64,000 bases of DNA from Trichostrongylus colubriformis (lineage: Eukaryota; Nematoda; Chromadorea; Rhabditida; Trichostrongylidae): NCBI GenBank assembly GCA_963978905.1, contig OZ022258.1, positions 48,840,591 to 48,904,590 of the forward strand, written 5' to 3'. Each line of letters opens with the position of its first letter. The first letter of the stretch is position 1. A model generated the notes under the pieces. That model worked only from the letters and a program-made list of their open reading frames with translations, searched no databases and was not told the origin of the DNA. Below are positions 54,224-64,000 of this stretch, in pieces. A program made the translations under genes and the position numbers.

Positions 54224-57200
54224 ATGCCCTATCGACTTTTTCTTTTACTGCTTTCATTACTGGTTTTCTGCTGTTGTAAATCTGTGATTCCTACGAGAAA
54301 TGCTGGTATTTATTTCCGTCTTAATCAGAGAGCAGTCGACTACATCACAGGTAGGTTCTATTCTGGCATGATAAACATATACTTTTATAAACTAAAATCG
54401 TATTGTACTGCTGTATATCTTGTGGCTTGTAAGTGCTGCTACTCCCTTATGTCTACGCATAAGCCATTTGTAGTTCCATCCATGTCAACGCACCACCCTA
54501 ACCTGGTGCTGAAATGCATGAGTTGCCCATTACATTGACGGTAGTTTTCAAAATAGGTTGACTGTGTTGAAAAAAGCCAGCATCATTGGGACATATGGCG
54601 TTAGGTTAGGATTTCGCAATGCGACTTTTTTCGCGGACGCCTCCAGTGCTTCAAAGAAAGAGAAAAAAGAGTACAGTAAAATTAACAATAGGGCAATGTA
54701 CGCATTCACACCCCAAAAATTCAAGTCACACTCACCTCAACGTTCGCCGCGTGCGGTCGAAAGATACAGTTCTTCAAAGAGGAGAAAGGGTGGGGGCAGA
54801 GCCTCCGAGTATGTGCCCCGCCCCGTCGTCCGCTGCAGTTTCGGGGGGAGCGCGGGACTGTTTATGCAAATCTCTGTGCCCATTATACGTCACCGCGGCG
54901 GACGGAAGGGCGGGCAGTTATTCAGAGACCTCACCACTACGCACAGGTCCGAAACCGGTCCACTTTCCATTACTTCTCATCCGCTTCGAAAGCATTTTGA
55001 AAGTTGAAACTTATAGAATTGGCTAGTGAAGCGATGCCAAAAATACTGAACAATATGCACATACCTGACGTCACCATGAGCTCAGCCACCATATCGAAAA
55101 TTCATGTCAATCGAGTGGAGAAGCCGTCTATTCAAGCTAAATTTATACGGAACCAAGGTATTGCTTCATAGTGCAGGACCAATCTATGAATGTTGCGAAA
55201 AGGAGTTTGTGATATTTCCTTGCATTTTTCGTTTGTTGTATATGGGCTCATAGATTGCACAATTCTAGGGCATTTTTTCAGCGCTTGTGTTTTTCAGGTG
55301 TACGAGCAAATGTCAGCCTTCCATTTCTGCGTATAAGTGCCGACTGTACCGTTGATTCGTTTTTCCCTCTTGACGGTCAGTTTCTTTAACTTCTATTGCT
55401 CTGTTTTCAATTTAAATTTGGAAATATCAAACTAAATATGCTCTCTTCTATAGATCGGGTTTCGTTTCACTAATAAGAGACCATGAGCGTTTGAATTTTC
55501 GTGGTTGCTACCACTTGGAATAAGTTTGCGATTCAATTGCTCCATTCACTAATGTTTGTTGAGATTCGATGTTTAGTCTTTCGATGTAAACCTCTTCTTC
55601 TCTATCGTACATACATAGAGAGTGGATCCTGTTCAAGACAATACGCCCTATCCGTTATCTCCGTGAAAACGAATTCTTTTGTATTCGCTGCAACGGCTAG
55701 GCTATCTCAACGACACTACTTTCCGTCGAGAAACAAACTGTTTTGATTCCAAATTTGATGAGTCATACGTAATTTGATAGGATGAGGCTATACTTCGATC
55801 TGAAAACACTATTTATTAGGCAGCTTCGCCGTTGAACTCCATAACTTCACCATCGATCTACAGCTAAACATATGGCGCAATGAGACATCTGGAAGAAACG
55901 TTTTTGAGGTTGGTGTTATTGCAACAAAGAATGAATAAATAAATAAAGTCGACTCGACCCTCAAAACACAAATTTACTACTTGGATTGCTAAGAGGCAGG
56001 GATAGCCGAGTGGTTAAGAGTGTCGGCTCAAGTCTGCACAGTAAGAGCACTCCTTCCATCCCAGCCGAGGCACAAAACCATACCTTGCAAGAAATTGCAG
56101 AAATGGTGACGTTACCAGCGTTAGGTCCACGTTGGCAGGCCGAATGAAGGATCCCAGTCACAACAAGAATGTCTGAAATTGCACAAATTGGTGGAAATCT
56201 GTTACATATCGTGTGAAAATGGAGAAAACGAGCGCCCTCTCGTAAGAACGATCTCCTCTGTATTCGCTGCAAAGGCTGCCCCAACAGCACTGCTTTCCAC
56301 CCGAGAGGAACGACGTCCAAAATCACATGGGTATAGCCTTGAGAAGCCTTGAACCTGGATCTCACGAAATCTACCAAACGGTTCTGGGAGCGAAACTTCC
56401 AAGGAGGTCTTAAGGGACTGATGATACACACCTTTTGCAATCCGGTATCCTTGGCTATTGAGAGTTCCACACTGAATGAATGTGACATTCGTATTTTACA
56501 AGTCACTCAACCGCAAGTACAACGATGCAGCCAACTTGAGATGTTTCCGTTTGTTCACCTCCTCTTCGCCATCATAGTCAGAGGAGGGCAGGTTTCTAAG
56601 GGTGAAGCTTTGGAAAATTTTCTATTGCAATCATTTCTTACCGATTCACCATGACATTTAGAAAAAGAAGCAGGTGATTCAAATGGAACCACGACCCCAA
56701 TGGCCTGTAGAGTTTCGAATCAAAAAGCAATCCGCAGAGCCTATAATGCACCGATAAGTGGTAGGAGTATTTACTTCTATGGAGGTGTAGAAGCGTTTTC
56801 CAATCTCCCATCCAAGAGAAAAAGCAATGCACACGCATCAAAAACGAATCCCCATTTCACCTACGCCATCCCAACATAATACTACCTGCTGCTCTATCAA
56901 GCTCTGCCAACGTTCGGTATCCACTCGAACACGCTTACACCATATGCCACAGACCTCCGTAACTTCGCTCCCGGAATCGTTTTAGCAGACTTCGAAGAAA
57001 GAGCTGACTGAGATCTACATCATCGATTGCCAGGCTTACCCTTTCCCTCTTTCTTCTCAACTTTTTTCCAATTTTTTTTTTCAAACTGTGATTAGATTCT
57101 TTGCTGGCCTTAAATTTACAGTATAGGCTATCAAATAGCCAGTTACTAATGGCCTAACCCTTTCTCTTGAATCATAATTGATCCTCGAGTTGTTTCAGGT

Positions 57201-60200
57201 TCCTCAATGCGAGACCACCCACTCGGATGTGATCCTTCTACTGGAGGAGAACTCACTACTGACGATTATTCGTGGAACACTACAGGACACGGTGACCTTT
57301 CTAATGTCGCATTCATTCAGTAGAATCGAGCTTTCAGATCAAGTTGAAAACGTACATCCTGAGCAGAGAGATACACTCGGAAATGCCTAATTTCCATTAT
57401 CTTCCTTTTTGCCTAAAACAGCTCAATCTGAATTCCTGTAATTGGAATTTTTCGAATTCTTTTATCACTGTTCCCAGAGCTTACATTAAAAGGAATAAGC
57501 GAGATTAATAGGGACAATACAACACTGATGACTTTCAGATTTCGGGTATCCTTAGCTGCATGCATTTGTGGTATAAATATAGCATGGCCAACTGTTTGGA
57601 AGCATGAATTCCTCCAAGCAGGGTACACCGATAGTCAAGAACCTCCACAGGGGGATCGTATTTGATCGGACGAAAGGGAGGGGGGTCGTTCCTGCAGAGG
57701 TCTTCTCGCTGAAATCCGACTTTCAATAAGCAAGTGTGAAGAGAAGGGTACTTCGCAGCTCACTCGTGTGAGAAATTGTGAAATGAATATATTTTTGCCT
57801 CAAGTAGGAGACATAAGTAATACACACTGCAACTATACAATCCGACAACAGTTACTGCTATTGTACAGGTCACAAAAAGGGGGTTTGTATTTGATACTCG
57901 TGAAGGAGGGGAGGGACGTACTGGAGCGGCTATTTTCTTCGACACCTGAGAGTACCCTGCTTCCAAGCACCAGGTGGGTGTTCGATTTTTCCCGAACGCA
58001 CACGTATATTTTGAAATTGTCGAACTTATTTCAGGGCACTTCGGATAACAGAATATGATTATGTTATAATTTTAGAATTTTTCCTCTTCAATCCAAAATC
58101 AGGTTTGAAAGTACGGGGATTATTTAGATGTCGAACGTGGTAAAATCACAGATATGTGAGACAATTCTGGATGCGGTTAAATTCATGGACTCGCAAGAGC
58201 TACAGGTAGCCTTCGCATCTCTATTAATTTACTTTCGATATTTCCGAGTTCTGCCTACCAATTTTTCGTTGTACAGCAAAACTGAATTTGATTTCAGCCA
58301 ATGGACAGGCCCACTACCACAACTGTCGCCTCGTCAAAAGCTTCCGACGAATTAGGTTTCGACCCAGCTGAATTTGGCGCTAGTCTCTGTGAAGTTTGTC
58401 TTGTAGTTATATGTATCCTGATCATTAGTTCAAGCACGCAGTTTCACAGAGTGAAAGAGCCTCCTTCCAGATTCAACAGCTCAAGGAAACAGCTTCAACG
58501 GCCGCCTCTTCAACGACGTCCTCTAATGAAGTGATGTCAAGCGGAACATGGAACGCCAACCTTGACCTAGTCTATCCTCCGAGATTTAGCGATGAGGCAG
58601 AGTCACATTTAATTATGGGCTGTCTTGAAAAATAGTTATAATGATATCAAAAAAATTAACCCTTTATTTTGTGCCATTGGCGTGTTGCGTTGCTACCGAA
58701 ATTGGTGAAGGGGATGGTGGTTGAACAGGACAACAATGGCCGGTTTCAAAGCAACACCTCATGATATTCAGATTAATTGACCTACTTTTCTGATCCTTAG
58801 GAAGTAATCGAGGTTGCACCCATTCCTGTAGCCACGGCACCATTACGGCGCTACACCTTCTCCAACACGCACCGACCAAACCAATTTTGCTCAGCTGAAC
58901 ATGGATCGAGCGGGTAAAACACCTCGTGATAATCACATAACTCGACCTTTAATACCCTTGAAAAGCTATCCAGTCGGAGTGAGTCGAGCAAGTATAGTGC
59001 CGTGTAGAGTGGCGGCGCAAAAAAGGCGCAGTCTGGGGGGGTGTATATCGCTAGGACAGAAACGTCGCGTGGCCGTGTTCGGCACGCGACGTTTCTGTCC
59101 TAACGATGTACACCCCAGTCTGGGGTACCAATAGTCCGAAAAAAGGCTCGCGAAATGGGTGGCATGGCTCACCTTGAGTGCCATTGCACACGCTCCTACT
59201 TATGCAAAATATTACAGGATGTGGTGTTCGGTGTGGACGGAGCCTTACTCTTCAACGGTGCCCCAGCCGACAACGTTGAACATCCACCAGCGCTCAACGC
59301 GAGCGTTCTTAACACGAAGGTTGGTTTAAGATCCTAGCCGAAAATCCGGCACACACTAATACTGTGTTCTTCACCAACCGACAGAATATGGGTGAACATT
59401 CCAATTTAGAAAATGATGACTAGGCGAAGTAGATATGTAGCATTACTATCACATGCGGTGACCAATCACACTAGTGGAGTTGATTTTCGACGTTGGCCGA
59501 CGTAACTGTGTGCCATATGACTCGAAAATATGAAAATTAACAATAATTTCAGATGGTTGGAATTCTGATCAGTGACTCCATACCGAACACCTTCTTTGCT
59601 CATATCTTCAAGAACAAATTGGGAAGTTTGATCGAAAGGTGATCCAGTCATCATTACCTTAAATAATTAATCTTCTAATCAAAACAATTGACTGTGACAT
59701 AGTGTACCCATGATTTCGCCCACGATGTCATTGACCCCTGATTTTTTCCACGTTAGTCGAGAAGAGAATATGCAGGGTCATTGTTGGCAAGGAAAAACTG
59801 AGAGCCGTGTTATCTCCGTTTTTAGGGTGTTCGGCGATTGGTCGAATTATCGCGCGGCCGCCCGCGGCAAGCGGCGGCGAGTGTGAGTCGTTTGCAGCTT
59901 TATCTGTCAACAACATAGGCGTATTTCCGCAGCCTATCTGCAATCTCTAAAAATTCTTCGAACCAATCGCATCTAGAGTGGAATTCGAAACTACTGCGGC
60001 AAGTCGTAGTGACGGCGCCGCGAAGCGAATTCGACCAATCCCATACACCCCCGCTCCTCCTTTGCCTTACTCCGGTAGGCGTGGCACAACCCGTTATGCC
60101 AATAGCATCCCACCAATGACAATATAGGATCATCATGTTTATAACATGCCTTATATGATTTGATTTCTGTCTTCCATTTATACATATATGTACATGAAAT

Positions 60201-62982
60201 AGACACTATTACCTGCTCTTGTATAGATAACCAGTAATCACAGACCTAATCGATGTTTCATTGAAGTTAGACTGTGAATTATCCCTTATATTGTTTGCAT
60301 TCCAAAATGCCAAAGGGCGATGATGTCTGTAAGCATTCACTTTCTGGGATTCTTTCAGGCAATGCAATAGGTATGCATAAATAAAAACGGCTTTTTTAAT
60401 GATGGCCTATTAAGCTCGACTATCCTGAGATGCTTTTTCGATTACTCATTCTTTCACTATTCACTTTCATTTTCACCATTTTACCATAGGCAGTTTTTCC
60501 AGGATCGAATCTCAACATCTTCCCAGGCCGTTCAGGAAAATTGCTAGTATGATGTGCTCGAAGTGCTTCCTGGAAATTTCTGCAAATCTTACAGAGTGCG
60601 TCATAGTCTCATCGATAAAATTGTATTTCTAAGCTGGTTTGCATAACAGATGCTGTGAAATGGAACTTTCTGCTATTTTAGCAGTTTTATTTCATTTCAG
60701 TTGCTAACAGTTTTCCTCATATGAGTCATTTCCAGACAACCACGCGTAGAAATTAGTGCAAAAAGTGGTGCTCGAGTCGAATTGGCAGGAGATGTACTTC
60801 TTCAATTCCAAGGTCGCGAAGAACTTCACAGCTTGATTAACGCCACCACGCGACTTCATGTTACGGTAGGTGTACTGTAACTATTCGTGCATAAATGCTG
60901 AAATGTCGTGCTTTCACGCCTTATGAATGAGTAGAAAAGGGAAGACAATGGATTCTGCAAAAGCCTTCGATCTGAATTAGATGACTTTTAGCATAACACG
61001 AATGCGTTGAAGGTAAATACCAATCTAAGCGATATCGTTGTGCTTGTAAGAAAGAACTTGCAATGATGTTCCTGGATTAGTTTTTTTCAGCTGAAACCGA
61101 CTATCAGACACTCGCGACTTTATGGTGATATCGCTCTTACCAACGTTGATGTGAAAGTCTATAAAGTAAGTGAACGCGTAAGCCACTGAACTTATTTGTG
61201 GGTTACCGACACCTATTGTTAGTTTGCCCTCTCGAATGGTTTGTCTGCACTCGTGACCAGGGTATCCCGAGAATCGAGGATACTTCGATAGGGGGTCGTA
61301 TTTGACTGAATAGGAGGGTGGGGGTTCGTACCTTCAGAGGTCAGCGATAAGCACTGAATCATAAATTTTCAATAAACAGATGAGAAACAAAGGGTATTTC
61401 ACCGCAAATTCGTGTGAAGAAATGTGAAATAAGTATTTTTTGCTTCAGGAAAGGATATATGGCATAACTAGGCACTATGCAAACATATTGCAACTATGCA
61501 ATCCGGCAACAGTTACTGGTATGTAGAGGTCAAAAAAGGGTCGTATTTGGTTGCCGTAGAGGGGGGGGGGGGGTTTGTACTGAAGCGGCTACTTTCCTCG
61601 ACACCTGGGAGTGCCCTGCTCGTGACATTCGGTGAATCTTAATTTCCGCTTTACTCTGAGGGCTGAGGGGAAGCCTCCCAATTACGAATCGAAAAAAGCA
61701 CACCTCGCGATAGTTAAATTATTTGACCTATCGCCTTGGAGCAGTAGGCCCTTAGATCATTATCCATACTGCACCCTTTTTGGGTCGCCACGATACGCCA
61801 TAACGGCGCTACATCTGCTCGATACAAAACCGTCTACGCGATTGTTGCTCAGTTGACGAAGAAGGAAGCGCTATTGGGCGGGGCGGCATTGGTCCAAGCG
61901 GGTATGCTGCGTGTGTGGCGGTGCAAAAGGCGGAGCAAAAAGCTGCAACCTGAATAGGTACGTGAGGATCATTTGCCCAGAGAAAGCATTTCAAATAACC
62001 TGAATAATGCGAAGCGCGCCTCGATAAGAAACGCTAAATCTATATTCAACCCTTTTTCAATGTTAGCATAGATACACTCTCTGGCTACTTTTGTTGAAGC
62101 CTTCGAAAATTTACGATTTTATTCATTCGAGGCTAACGTTTTGGCGTCTTCGACTTCTTCAGACCTTGGTTTTTTGTGACCGAGGCGTAGGATGGGCCAC
62201 AGTAGGACAATTTCTCAATAGAAGAGCATTTATGGTAAAATTACGCTCACGATGCTGAGCGTCATTGTGCAACGCAGTCGAGGTCTCTAAAACCATGAAA
62301 TAGAACCGAATTTTTTTTGATTTTACTCAGAACTGTTAGGATTGAGGCATAATAGTTTTCATCAACACAACTAAACTGGAACACTCTGAATAACAATACT
62401 GTATGCTTCTCTACCCTTCTCATTATCGCTAACTACTTTAGCTGGCCGTCGGAGGAGTTTTATCGAAACCAATAGAAAAGCTCCTCTCTTTCATTGTGCC
62501 CCGTGTACTATGGCCCCAGGTCAAAAAAAGAATTCGATTTGCATTGAATAAAAGAGGTACGTTCATGCATTCACTTCCCGTTAGACCATTATCTATTACT
62601 GGCAGCAACAACAAAGGAACAAGGTGAGGACAACAAAAGCATATGTGAATGTCTACTTTATGTGAACGTACGTATATTTATGCACCGCTAGTTCCCCACT
62701 GTACATGATGCTTTCAATATGATTTGAAAAAATGAAATCAGTAGTTGTCTCACAGTGTACCTCATACCTTTGCCATCATTAAAAATTCTACACTCAGGTA
62801 TTCAACTACCGGTTCTATGCGGTGTCGAACTTGAGCATCTCTCACTGTCCTACATTGATCGAGCTGCCGTTATCAATACCGACTTTCGTTTTGATCTGCC
62901 GTTGTTCATACGAAAATTCAAGCTCTATCTTATCCATAAATCAATGACTGTTCGTGGTATTCCTACGTATGTTGAACGTTAA
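54224..62982 (+). CDS. Secreted BPI/LBP/CETP-family lipid-binding protein
   Basis: Fifteen exons give about 544 residues: 54224-54350, 55017-55157, 55298-55375, 55820-55908, 57199-57291, 58128-58205, 58298-58393, 58450-58596, 59218-59319, 59553-59638, 60503-60595, 60736-60865, 61091-61165, 62442-62556 and 62798-62982. Phases agree at every junction. The start was chosen for its signal peptide (PYRLFLLLLSLLVFCCC). Next comes the N-terminal barrel (GIYFRLNQRAVDYIT, then ELASEAMPKIL and FAVELHNFTIDLQLNIW). A Ser/Thr-rich linker leads to the C-terminal barrel (VGILISDSIPNTFFAHIFKN, CFLEISANLTEQP, LYGDIALTNVDVKVY, GIQLPVLCGVELEHLSLSYI). Length and two-barrel order fit the family, which binds lipids or bacterial lipopolysaccharide. 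The exon 8 donor is uncertain: only a GC at 58597 keeps the frame and the expected sequence. Introns hold several repeats. Confidence 0.85.
55961..56510. repeat. tRNA-like head and repeat in the BPI gene's intron 4
   Basis: GGCAGGGATAGCCGAGTGGT at 55995 followed by TAAGAG is a good A box of the Ser/Leu type. No B box follows at the right distance. The stretch GTATTCGCTGCAAAGGCTGC near 56260 recurs at 55682, so this looks like SINE-type debris. The long minus-strand frame here is a shadow. Confidence 0.4.
57618..57962. repeat. MITE in the BPI gene's intron 5, copy 1
   Basis: It begins GCAGGGTACACCGATAG and ends GACACCTGAGAGTACCCTGC. The body includes CAACAGTTACTG and GGCTATTTTCTTCGACACC, also found at 61258-61620. 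Confidence 0.6.
58760..59140. repeat. Repeat with strong palindrome in the BPI gene's intron 8
   Basis: CACCATTACGGCGCTACA and TTGCTCAGCTGA recur at 61745-61930. Arms at about 59031-59071 and 59083-59123 pair as GGACAGAAACGTCGCGTG with CACGCGACGTTTCTGTCC around an 11-base loop. Confidence 0.7.
59825..60050. repeat. Inverted-repeat element, family W, copy 4
   Basis: The ends are GGGTGTTCGGCGATTGGTCG and CGACCAATCCCATACACCC. The interior GCGCGGCCGCCCGCGGC matches copy 1. Confidence 0.55.
61258..61620. repeat. MITE in the BPI gene's intron 13, copy 2
   Basis: This is a same-orientation copy of 57618-57962, with a run of 13 G at 61561-61573. Related TTACGG/GCTCAG repeat debris follows to about 61930. 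Confidence 0.6.
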
Positions 62983-63075
62983 GTCATGTTGTAAGTTCGT
63001 CGTTTTTGTGATAAATCTCGTTCGTTACTGTTCGTTTGATACTTATTTATATTATTTGAAGGAATCGTACGGTCC

Positions 63076-63360
63076 GTGTTTCTGAGTTCTTCTGTTTCCC
63101 ATGCATTTATGTTGAATTTGCACACTACACCTACAAAGTTTCACGCGAAAAAAAAACGAGACTTTGGCATCCGTCAGAGATACAGCCTCCTCGAAATAAC
63201 GTTCGATGGGGTGTGGAGTCCGTGGAGACACAGACGTGAGGGCTTCACGAGAAAAAGGCGATGGTCATATGTTCAGAGATGCAGAGTGGGAAGCAAGCCA
63301 ACATTGGGCGCGAAATTTCAAACGGCATTCTTTCTGCTGTTGGCTCTAACTTTAGACAGC
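63076..63360. repeat. Dispersed repeat, family V, copy
   Basis: ACAAAGTTTCACGCGAAAAA, GGAGACACAGACGTGAGGGC and GGGCGCGAAATTTC follow the order seen at 7960-8330. Confidence 0.5.
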
Positions 63361-64000
63361 CTGTAAATGACTGCAGCAGTCACTGCTGTAGGCGTTTGTT
63401 GTCCAAGTTTTGCGCGGCAGGAATTCAGCCGCAATTCCTCTGTTCCTTCATTCTCGGTTCCTGTCGTGTTTTCATGCACTACATGAATTACTGTTTTTAA
63501 CCCTTCCCATTGTATCTCTTTATTCGTCCTACTTTATCATCCGTCATGAGGGACGGCTGGAGACGGGTGAGGGAGTAGAACAGGGTGAGCGAAAAACTTT
63601 AGCGAGACTAGAAACAGCGCTCACCTTTGCCATCGACTTCACGAACACCACCTCTCCGCCTGAGCCATCCTGCAACTAGCCCCTAGACGACGGTTCCTTT
63701 CACCTGACCAGTCATCCAGTCTGCAAAACGACCGAATCCGCATTGAGGATCAGAGGATTTTGCCAAGTGTGCGTTTGTCCACCCTACCGCTTCGCTACCG
63801 TTCGCGGCACACCTCTTGACAGTATAGCACCGTCGTTTTTATCATGTCTGTATACAAAAAGCATGTTCAATCCATAGACTTTACTATCGATTTCAATTAC
63901 ATTGATGGGCGGTAATACAATTAGAATTAGCATGTTATCACATCACTGAATCGGAAGAATTAAGTTGGAAACGTATTCGATGCTCTTAATTTCAACTCTC
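63361..64000. other. Distal region, no gene supported
   Basis: Short open frames (63410-63679) have no splice or motif support. Confidence 0.3.

Noticed and set aside
55995..56075. Functional tRNA-Ser or tRNA-Leu gene
   Set aside because: The A box is good but no B box or closing acceptor strand follows.
55961..56506. 181-codon minus-strand frame
   Set aside because: It lies inside an intron, over repeat debris and the tRNA-like sequence, with no recognisable protein features.
58803..58918. Open exon-like stretch in the BPI gene's intron 8
   Set aside because: The same sequence recurs as a repeat at 61745-61930, and its frame ends in a stop before the next true exon.

Overview
The window looks like a piece of a nematode chromosome, most likely a rhabditine and perhaps strongylid (hookworm-type) worm. 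Genes are split into many short exons. Acceptors fit the worm TTTCAG/TTTTAG pattern, poly(A) signals are AATAAA, and coding DNA sits in long non-coding stretches full of small inverted-repeat transposons and decayed mariner copies. Nothing prokaryotic was seen. Gene models below were built by hand from open frames, splice signals and intron phase; no search was run.

Layout. At 555-1097 is the 3' end of a gene resembling worm SAM-dependent methyltransferases. At 4975-8510 (+) is a two-exon gene for the complex III hinge subunit (UQCRH), its 3.3 kb intron holding a dead mariner. At 8777-16438 (+) is a multi-exon gene for a Lys/Ser/Pro-rich, probably disordered protein. At 19242-19604 (+) is the 3' end of a small unrecognised membrane protein gene. 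From 23.4 to 47.4 kb lie six small secreted-protein genes (A-F, both strands) with one shared architecture: a tiny signal-peptide exon of 34 nt (28 nt in A) ending in phase 1, a 36-48 nt second exon, then variable tail exons. A, B and C encode Asn-Gly-Thr repeats, i.e. dense N-glycosylation sequons; D, E and F encode short Ser/Pro/Glu or Arg-rich tails. Gene E is followed by three more copies of its last exon.

From 48194 to 53895 there are 36 tandem tRNA-Gly(UCC) genes or derivatives in ~161 bp units, with higher-order duplications and a decayed right edge. Directly after it, 54224-62982 (+) carries a 15-exon gene for a secreted BPI/LBP/CETP-family lipid-binding protein; the assembled reading frame is about 544 codons with all but one exon junction on GT-AG signals.

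The DNA between genes is mostly repeats: at least six families of non-autonomous inverted-repeat elements, tRNA-like SINE-type pieces, large foldbacks and two mariner remnants. The best candidate for an undescribed system is the A-F secreted-peptide family, with its conserved leader exon, TATA promoters, diversifying tails and tandem terminal exons. The tRNA-Gly array is the most striking structural feature.
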